A stretch of DNA of 64,000 nucleotides from Rugalucina vietnamica. Its lineage: Eukaryota; Mollusca; Bivalvia; Lucinida; Lucinidae. A model generated the notes under the pieces. That model saw only the letters and a program-made list of their open reading frames with translations. It searched no databases and had not been told where the DNA came from. The stretch is from contig OZ024875.1 in NCBI GenBank assembly GCA_964017185.1, positions 63,607,043 through 63,671,042 on the forward strand, given 5' to 3'. The position numbers and the translations under genes are program-made. The first letter of the stretch is position 1. Every line of letters begins with the position of its first letter. Positions 57,337 through 64,000 of the stretch are shown piece after piece.

Positions 57337-57879
57337 GTAATGTTACGTCTCTTTGTCACCATCAAACCATGCTGTATATATATGCATTTACTGATGCTGC
57401 TCATGTTGTTGTAATGTATTGTATAACCTGAGCTATAAAAATAAATTTGGAATTTAATTCTAACAAACATGAACTTTTTCCAACAAGATTACTATGTGGT
57501 TACCATAGTTGAAGTTTTTCACATTCTGTTTGTGTTAGGTCATCTGGGACAAAACTCGTTCATTATATATACATATTTTTTCCTCGTAAGATCTGCAATA
57601 TAGTTAACACTGACACACTATATATCTTTTGTACACATTTTGTGCGTAAGTAATATATCACAGAAATGTTCACTTGTCCCAACATTGGGCTCCAACTGGT
57701 TTACAGAAACCCACTTTTGGGACTGGCCCCTGAATGTCATCTGTACAGCCGAATGAAAAACTGGTGCAACATTGTCACATTGGTTAAGCCTGACTTTCAC
57801 TTGGGAAGGGATTTTTCTTCTGAAAGGAAAATAAAAATAGAAAAAATATTCACAAAAACGAGCCTGAACAGTCCATTAC

Positions 57880-58114
57880 GAAAAGTTGCCCATGCAATAT
57901 TCAGAGATTTTTAAAGTTGTAAAAGATGAAAATTTTCAGTAGGAAATGTTTGATATTTTTCTTATTTTTCTCAAAAAATAAAGGCGGTTCTTAAGAGTAC
58001 CCACAATCTATGTTTTGGAGCAAAAATAAGCAAAATAGGTATACCCCTCCATACCCCAGTTTTACTATATAAACATGGGGTATAAGGGGGTATACATTTC
58101 ACGGCCATGTTTTC
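57880..58114 (-). mobile_element. MITE-B copy
   Basis: From aagttgcccatgcaatattc to cacggccatgttttcc; one palindrome arm deleted (aataaaggcggttctt). Confidence 0.8.
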
Positions 58115-58310
58115 CTGATGACCGACATCCGCCAGTGAACTTCTTTACGATGACTGTTACACGAATGTAGTGAGTCAGTATAGAACATTGTGTCCCAGAT
58201 GCAAAAGTTAATAGAGTAACATGCAATTATTTCTAAGAAGTGACCATAAAATTTCATTCACAGTGATGACATTCACTCCGAGAAACGAAACTTTTGGAAA
58301 CAGACATTAT

Positions 58311-58568
58311 GAAAACTGCACTAAACAGAGATTTTTTGAGCTTTTGAGCTGTAAGTTTTCAGCTGAAAAAATTTGATATTTTTCTTATTTTTGCTCAAAA
58401 CATAGATTGTGGATACACGTTAGAACCGCCTCGCAGAGGCGGTTCTAACGTGTACACACAATCTATGTTTTAGAGCAAAAATAAGAAAAAAGGTTTACCT
58501 CTGCAAACCCCAGTTTTTCTATATAAAAGTGGGGTCCAAGGGGGTATACATTACACGGACATGTTTTC
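58311..58568 (-). mobile_element. MITE-B copy downstream of the SLC26 stop
   Basis: Palindrome complete (gaaccgcctcgcagaggcgg). It lies 88 bp beyond the SLC26 stop codon and so is probably within its 3' UTR. Confidence 0.8.
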
Positions 58569-58655
58569 CTGATGTTTCATCAAATTGATCGGCGCACATT
58601 AACAAAGTAAAAGTTACGTAAACTTGCTATTTACAGTCAACTGTCATTATCCAAC

Positions 58656-58795
58656 TTAATAGGTATTTAATACCTCTGAAGATGGCGTTTCCTCATATAT
58701 AGAATGTTGTACAGCATCATGGACTGTTATGTACACATTGTGTCGGTCAACAGACTCATAAAACCGCGTTTTCTCGAACATCTCTCGGATTCCAG
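58656..58795 (-). CDS. SLC26-type transporter, last exon
   Basis: Ends the STAS domain: GIREMFEKTRFYESVDRHNV then YITVHDAVQHS, the usual closing helix of SLC26 STAS domains, and a short acidic tail ending in LNTY before TAA (58656-58658). Acceptor accttgcag. The first two bases complete the codon left by the 59110-59164 exon (Ala). No polyadenylation signal was clear nearby. Confidence 0.9.
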
Positions 58796-59109
58796 CTGCA
58801 AGGTAAGCATATTACTCTAAAGGAAAGTCAGCATTAGCAGTGCTAAACACATTTTCACAAGAAGCATTATCTCCATGAGTGAGAGATAGAGAGAGAGATG
58901 GGGAGATTTTTGTTGCAAATGGGCTTTAATGCCAAAGAAGCATTGTTTGCTATAATGTACATTCCTAGTACTAATGTCAGACTACTAGAAGCAGAAGCAG
59001 ACCTACAATTTATAAAAGAAGGAACATGTTTTGTTTCTTTGATTGTTGGTATGAAAAAATAAGATGTGGGATTTTGATTGACTCTGCTTTATTGTCCTGA
59101 GCATATTAC

Positions 59110-59164
59110 CTTTACATTTCGCCAGGAAAACTCGAACACCTATCGCTTTATATTCTGCAATGGT
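59110..59164 (-). CDS. SLC26-type transporter, STAS exon
   Basis: 55-bp exon encoding TIAEYKAIGVRVFLAKCK plus one base, the strand-helix segment of STAS (family form: xVxLAxC). Acceptor tctgtttcag, donor gtaata. A MITE-B begins 30 bp upstream of the acceptor. Confidence 0.85.
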
Positions 59165-59194
59165 CTGAAACAGATGAAGAAACAAATCTTCTCG

Positions 59195-59450
59195 GTGTAC
59201 ATGCAACGTACAGAGATTTTTTTCAGCAGAAAAATAATGGAAAGTTTACATTTTCATATTTTTGCTCAAAACATAGATTGTGGGTACACGTTAGAGATGG
59301 GTGGTTCTAACTAGTACCCACACTCTACGGTTTTGGGGAAATATCTACGCTTTGGGGAAAAATATAGGCATACCCCTGCATACCCCAGTTTCGCTATTTC
59401 CGGCGCTATATACTAGTGAGTTATAAGGAGCGTACACGGAAATGTTATCC
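59195..59450 (-). mobile_element. MITE-B copy in SLC26 intron
   Basis: Diverged copy, with the palindrome reduced to gttagagatgggtggttcta and an internal short duplication near 59333-59352 (ggggaaatatctacgctttg). Confidence 0.7.
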
Positions 59451-59477
59451 TGGTAGAAAGAGTCACGCTGAAAGCCA

Positions 59478-59500
59478 TTGTTGTTGTTGTTGTTGTTGTT
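59478..59500. repeat. (GTT)n microsatellite
   Basis: Seven to eight gtt units. Confidence 0.85.
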
Positions 59501-59852
59501 TCTTAGAGTTCCCCCGCTTGTTTATTCGGGGCACACGTCTTTTGACGTTACTTGGGCAAGTTAAGAGCTCAATTTAATTATTTCAGTGTTTCAATGTACG
59601 CGACTGGTGACTTGTTATTTACAGTGCTATATACACAGTACTATCTCTTGACAAATTATCCAATGTTCTTCAGAGCAGCGAACCGTCGATTGTGAATATT
59701 TAACACAAACTCCCTCGTACAGATTTATCATAGAATGACAACTTCTTTGAGTTCTATAACGTAAATACACTCAAATTCTAGAGGTTTTCAGCCAAATATG
59801 ATTTAATCAGAACGAAAACCTTTGGCTCACAGAGTTCATTTCCTCTAGTATT

Positions 59853-60088
59853 TGAGCCGCCTCATGGGAAAACCAACAATCTGCTTATGAGAAAACAAAG
59901 ACGCTGATCAGCTTCGCGTTAACCGCGAAGCTGATCAGCGTCTTTGTTTTCGCTACTCGGTTAGTACAATTCCTCTCCTACTTAAATCCGAAATTTCAAG
60001 CTTCTAGCTCTTTTCTGTGCTTGTACTTGTCGGTTTGTGTCGGACCTAATCGGAAACCACATCGTTGGTTTTTCCATGAGGTGGTTCA
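59853..60088 (-). mobile_element. MITE-A copy at an SLC26 donor
   Basis: Full length, flanks TT/TT. Its palindrome has lost the usual mismatch (gctgatcagc on both arms). On the gene strand it starts 17 nt into the intron. Confidence 0.85.
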
Positions 60089-60104
60089 TTTCATTTCTAC
60101 TCAC

Positions 60105-60302
60105 AGAGATGAGAACTTTGACGCCCATGGTGTCAATAAATCCCCACGATGAGCAGTCTAGAACAATCGTATGAAAGTTGCAGTCTGGCGGGTTCGGTAC
60201 TGGGGTAGCAGATACTACGGTGATCTTAACGTCATTCGTCTCAGCCTCATTCTCTTTGCTGGGCTCGGGCACATCACGTTCGAATCCTCCCTGGGCGTCA
60301 GT
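60105..60302 (-). CDS. SLC26-type transporter, STAS core exon
   Basis: 66 codons in phase 0. It first carries the variable acidic loop (FERDVPEPSKENEAETNDVK) and then the conserved STAS strand and helix HTIVLDCSSWGFIDTMGVKV, characteristic of SLC26 proteins. Acceptor gcatccccag (a second cag 12 bases on is also in frame), donor gtgagt. Confidence 0.9.
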
Positions 60303-60751
60303 CTGGGGATGCGACATGATATACAGTATGTACAGATATTACACTGTCTTTTATAGTAGTTGGTTATTGTAGTAATCTTTCATTTATTTCAAAAATGACT
60401 GAGAAGTTTGTTTTACATGTAATGAAAATGGAAATTACACTCGGGTAAGGAAAATGTATTCAAACTAACTTGGCAGCTTTTTGGGGCTTCCAAAACATAA
60501 AGCAATATGATACAGATGGAAACTAAGTTCTAAAGGATAGTGTCCATTTTTTAAGCTACATGTACACGTATATGCCTCTAAATGAGATACAAACAACGTG
60601 TTTTAAACCAAGAAGAGAAAAAACACAGAAATTCCGTCGATACCATGAACAAAACAGGAAACTTTAAATTCATAATGTGGAATCAGCTAGATGTGAAAAA
60701 TTGACTTATTTTTATTTAGAGTATGAAATTTCAATGGAACCGTACTATAAA

Positions 60752-60755
60752 TTAG

Positions 60756-60811
<56 letters not shown>
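60752..60811. repeat. (AAT)n microsatellite
   Basis: About 19 aat units, starting 16 nt inside an SLC26 intron. Confidence 0.95.
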
Positions 60812-60814
<3 letters not shown>

Positions 60815-60826
60815 ACGTGCATATAC

Positions 60827-61003
60827 CTTAAAGCTGGCCTGTGATTGTCTTTTTGACAGGCGTTTCTCTCGTTTCTTCTGCGCAATCTTTAAGACCCTGG
60901 GATTCAACGTCATTTTAAACAGACTGCTCCTGAAATGTTCTGTGTTCACGAAGAATAACGAGTATTCGAATCGGAATATCTTCACGCCAGCGATTTCTTG
61001 AGC
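60827..61003 (-). CDS. SLC26-type transporter, first STAS exon
   Basis: 59 codons in phase 0: IAGVKIFRFEYSLFFVNTEH and on to FRSSLFKMTLNP, the opening strand and helix of the STAS domain, then a basic stretch (KKREKRLSKRQ). Acceptor atgcttccag, donor gtatat. Confidence 0.9.
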
Positions 61004-61122
61004 CTGGAAGCATAAACATTTGTGAATAGTTTTTGACTATATATAAGCATTTGCTTATGGTGATCTCTTGTTGACCTTTCATTATACACAGTGGCGGTAA
61101 TTGCTGTTCTTGTATGACCATT

Positions 61123-61358
61123 TGAGCCACCTTGTGGGAAAACCAACAATGTGGTTTCCGAACAGGTCAAACACAAACCGGCCTATACAGCTACAGAAGC
61201 AGGCCAGAAGCTTGAAATTTTGGAGTTAAGTAGAGGAGGAATTGTACTATCCGAGTAGCGAAAACAAAGGCGCTGATCAGCTTCGCGGTTAGCGCGAAGC
61301 TGATCTGCGCCTTTGTTTTCGCCTATGCAGATTGTTGGTTTTCCCATGTGGTGGCTCA
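61123..61358 (+). mobile_element. MITE-A copy in SLC26 intron
   Basis: Full length with a complete palindrome, flanks TT/TT. Its minus strand has an open frame through the palindrome (ENKGADQLRANREADQRL). Confidence 0.9.
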
Positions 61359-61406
61359 TTTGTTGAAGTTCGACAGACATTTCTGAGTTTCATTCTTCTT
61401 GGTATA

Positions 61407-61608
61407 TGAGCCTGTGCATGAGAAAACCAACAATTTGGGTTCAGACCAGGTCAGACACAAACCGGGCTGTACAGTCACAGAAGATGGTTAGAGGCCGGAA
61501 ATTTTGGATTGAGAAAGTAGAGGAATTGTTCTATCCGTGTAGCGAAAACAAAGGCGCTGATCAGCTTCGCAGTTACTGCGATTGTTGGTTTTCCCATGCA
61601 GCGGCTCA
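61407..61608 (+). mobile_element. MITE-A copy missing one palindrome arm
   Basis: Flanks TA/TA, termini present. The second arm is deleted (agttactgcgattgttggtt). Only 48 bp from the previous copy. Confidence 0.85.
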
Positions 61609-61791
61609 TATGTGTTGTATTGAAAAGGAGTGAAGATTTATATGGAATAAAATCAGTTTGACAGGCATATCCTTGTGACTTTTATTTTAGAACAAATTGT
61701 TATAAGAATATTTCAATATAGAGATACAAAAGCAGACAGTGCACACAATCGAGTTGTATCATATTAGTAGAAATTCTGGGGAAATGCTCAC

Positions 61792-61861
61792 CTCTTTATA
61801 CACGTTTATGTCTGTGTATATATCTGTGCCTGGTATTCTGCCTAGTATACATGTGTACGGT
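61792..61861 (-). CDS. SLC26-type transporter, linker exon
   Basis: 70-bp exon: one base completing Arg, then PYTCILGRIPGTDIYTDINV and YKE in phase 0. This is the family's segment between the last membrane helix and STAS (form: LGxxPxTDxY). Acceptor ctatttttgcag, donor gtgagc. Confidence 0.9.
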
Positions 61862-61903
61862 CTGCAAAAATAGAACAAACTGAAGTGACGTTAACTCATT
61901 TTA

Positions 61904-62119
61904 GCCTGGCGTCCCTTTTATGGGACATAGGCAAACAACATAACCCCAGATGTGACGCCGCAGAACGCGGCGTCCCATCTGGGGCTATTCTGTTTGCTTT
62001 GAGGAATTTCATCGAAAAATGAGATAAAAATTAAAAATCACTCCTAATACCCCTAAAATGAAAGTGGACTCACCCAATTGATAAAGATGGAAGAATCCAT
62101 TCGTCAAATATGGGTTTAT
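61904..62119. repeat. Repeat D, copy 2
   Basis: Same order as 33908-34115, with a perfect hairpin gacgccgcagaacgcggcgt. Intronic. Confidence 0.75.
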
Positions 62120-62284
62120 TATATGTATGCTTCTACTTCAATGTCTTTTTATGGAGTTGGTGAAATGCATTCATTCAAAGACAAACAACATGTGAAATGG
62201 AATAAATGTATGTATGCGAAAACACTGCTTTTTCATTGGCCTGGGGATGCATTGTGTGCGTTTTAGTGACCTTTCGTGAATATA

Positions 62285-62525
62285 TGAGCCACCCCATGGG
62301 AAAACCAACAATCTGTATAGGCGAAAACAAAGGCGCAGATCAGCTTCGCGGTAACCGCGAAGCTGATCAGCGCCTTTGTTTTAATTTCGCTAAACGGACA
62401 GTACAATCCCTCTTCTACTTATATCCAAAATTTCAAGCTTCTAGCCTGCTTCTGTAGCTGTACAGGCCGGTGTGTGTCGGACCTGTTCGAAAACCACATT
62501 GTTGGTTTTATCACGAGGCGGCTCA
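62285..62525 (-). mobile_element. MITE-A copy at an SLC26 donor
   Basis: Full length, flanks TA/TA, palindrome complete with a 3-bp insertion (ttgttttaatttcgc). On the gene strand it starts 11 nt into the intron. Confidence 0.9.
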
Positions 62526-62536
62526 TATATACCCAC

Positions 62537-62643
62537 CTTTGGCTTCTTGCAACGATCGTGATCAGACCAAATACGACCGCCACCAGCAAGCCAAGGTCGA
62601 CATCCAGTAATACAGTGGCCAACAGAGCCACAATAAACACAAA
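62537..62643 (-). CDS. SLC26-type transporter, last membrane helix exon
   Basis: 107-bp exon: FVFIVALLATVLLDVDLGLL then VAVVFGLITIVARSQ and AG of a split Arg codon. DVDLGLLVAVV is the signature of the last transmembrane segments of SLC26 carriers. Acceptor tttatttgacag, donor gtgggt. The gene product exchanges anions such as chloride, sulfate or bicarbonate; which member and substrate cannot be told from this part. Confidence 0.9.
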
Positions 62644-63092
62644 CTGTCAAATAAATGTATACAACTTTAAGGTTAAACATGTTTTATTGCCTTTTTCATA
62701 CATATATGTACAGCAATGGGGTCGGGCCACAAGTTCTCTCAACATTAGTTACGGCCCTTCCCCTAACTTTAAGCTACTTCAACTTCAACATCCAAATTAA
62801 ATAAAGTGTTAACAACTACAGTGTGTCCTATAAAACTGTTTTAACCAAATCAGGTGGCCACCTGACCAAATAAATGGCAATTTATGTAACGCTTTTTGTA
62901 CAAATTTCTGTTTAATGTTATGCCTTAAAGTATAGAAAATACTATGCATAGAAATTAATGCAACTTATTTTGTAAACGCGTGTGCTAAGTCAGTACCATT
63001 GTTTTCTTTGTCGGTGTAAACAATTTAAATTTACAAAACAAAACCAAACATCAAGAATGATTGCCATTCAACAAATCAGTGCTCTAACTTAC

Positions 63093-63188
63093 ACAATCTA
63101 TTGATGAAACTGTCCATAATTTTGGTAGGTCCAGGACTTGGAGAAACAGCCCTCGTAGAGCAACAATGATGATGGAGGCCAACACGAA
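63093..63188 (-). CDS. SLC26-type transporter, 5'-most exon in window
   Basis: 32 codons in phase 0: VLASIIIVALRGLFLQVLDL, PKLWTVSSIDC, matching the family's helix and loop before the final membrane segments (form: AxIIVxLxGxFxQxxDLPxxW). Acceptor tatcgtttag, which lacks a strong pyrimidine tract because a MITE-A lies 15 bp upstream; donor gtaagt. The seven exons seen give 280 residues plus stop. Upstream exons (most of the membrane domain) lie beyond the window. Confidence 0.9.
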
Positions 63189-63203
63189 CTAAACGATATA
63201 ATT

Positions 63204-63449
63204 TGAGCCTGTGCGTGAGTTAAACCAACAATTTGGATTTCCGACCAGGTCCGACACAAACCAGGCTGTACAGTCACAGAAGCAGGCAAGAAGCTTGAAA
63301 TTTTGCAAATTCTGCAAATAGGTAGAGAAGGAATTGTACTATCCAAATAGCGAAAACAAAGGCGTGATCAGCTTCGCGGTTACCGCGAAGCTGATCTGCG
63401 CCTTTGTTTTCGCATAGACAATAATCTCGTTTTCTCACGACGTGGCTCA
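63204..63449 (+). mobile_element. MITE-A copy at an SLC26 acceptor
   Basis: Full length, with a small duplication in the body (attttgcaaattctgcaaat). It occupies the intron up to 15 bp from the acceptor of the 63093-63188 exon. Confidence 0.85.
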
Positions 63450-63534
63450 TATTATATATATTTAGCATGTAATCAGATTGAGGCAAAATAATAAGTTCAA
63501 CAATATAATCTTTATCATAAAAATACAGACATCA

Positions 63535-63755
63535 CGATAACTTGCCCATGTAATGTACAGATGTACAGATTTCTTTCAGGTGTAAAAATTGAACATTTCA
63601 GTAGATAAAATTTGATATTTTCAATATATTTGCTTAAAACACAAATCGGCATAACGAGGGCCCACAATCTATGTTTTGGAACAAAAATAAGAAAAACAGG
63701 CACACCCCATGGGGATGGGGTATGATGGGGTATGTATTACACGGACATGTTATCC
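63535..63755 (-). mobile_element. MITE-B copy
   Basis: Diverged copy with short duplications (gtacagatgtacag). The palindrome is nearly gone (atcggcataacgag); the end is tacacggacatgttatcc. Confidence 0.75.
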
Positions 63756-64000
63756 TTATGGATATACTTAAAGGAATAGGTCCACAAACTATTGTGTGTG
63801 CGTTTTATGAAAGCCTTCATGTAGCTGAACAGTTTGCAACAAAGTTCATGAAAATCAACCAAGGTATAAGAAAATTATAGCGGTTTGAAAATTTTGAAGG
63901 CCCAAATCTAGAACGAGGCTGTGAGGGTATGACGTCACTCCCTCACAATCATGGAATTATCAATATCTGCCATTTCCATGCAATATTAAAGTATGAAAGT
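63756..64000. other. No exon seen (SLC26 intron)
   Basis: A short plus-strand frame is present, without splice support. No SLC26 coding sequence was found on the minus strand here. Confidence 0.4.

Noticed and set aside
57618-57850. Possible minus-strand exon after an acceptor ttcctttcag
   Set aside because: It lies beyond the SLC26 stop codon and its frame (VKVRLNQCDNVAPVF) does not continue the STAS domain. It is partly inside no known gene.

Overview
This is a window of a eukaryotic nuclear genome, most probably a bivalve mollusc. The base composition is AT-rich, genes are broken by introns with GT/AG borders, two secreted C1q-domain genes lie close together (a family strongly expanded in bivalves), and most of the rest is mobile-element DNA: APE-type LINEs, several MITE families and tRNA-derived SINE pieces. 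The species call is inference; no species-specific marker was recognised.

Host genes, all on the minus strand: (1) an acidic, disordered coding exon at 6406-7153; (2) a two-exon C1q-domain gene at 33101-34371, 228 aa, with signal peptide, coiled coil and C1q domain; (3) a second C1q-domain gene assembled here from four exons between 43097 and 54388, also 228 aa, with a 10-kb intron full of repeats; (4) the 3' end of an SLC26-type anion transporter, seven exons from 63188 to the stop at 58656, covering the last membrane segments and the whole STAS domain. The exons of genes 2-4 were read by hand from frame continuity across splice sites, and the split codons match at every junction.

Mobile elements: at 14990-26165 there is a nest of LINEs. 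LINE-A (minus strand: ORF1-like, endonuclease, then reverse transcriptase) is split between endonuclease and RT by LINE-B, which has an apparently intact 1210-aa endonuclease/RT reading frame. A 5'-truncated LINE-A copy lies tail-to-tail with it on the plus strand. Other LINE ends are at 35131-35511, 41433-41959 and 53037-53110. Two MITE families dominate: MITE-A (23 copies or pieces, about 237 bp, with a terminal inverted repeat, a ~65-bp internal palindrome and 2-bp target duplications) and MITE-B (14 copies, about 265 bp, central palindrome). Four larger elements (26341-26998, 29857-30710, 46781-49976, 52444-53665) share one design: long precise terminal inverted repeats enclosing degenerate arrays of short CG-containing words in both orientations. 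A 630-bp inverted repeat spans 10031-14032, and a second inverted pair built of palindromic units sits at 37609-37945 and 42301-42610.

MITE-A copies sit at gene borders: 58 and 90 bp upstream of the two C1q start codons, 77 bp downstream of one C1q stop, and within 17 nt of splice sites in three SLC26 introns. No prokaryotic features, CRISPR arrays, rRNA genes or convincing functional tRNA genes were seen.
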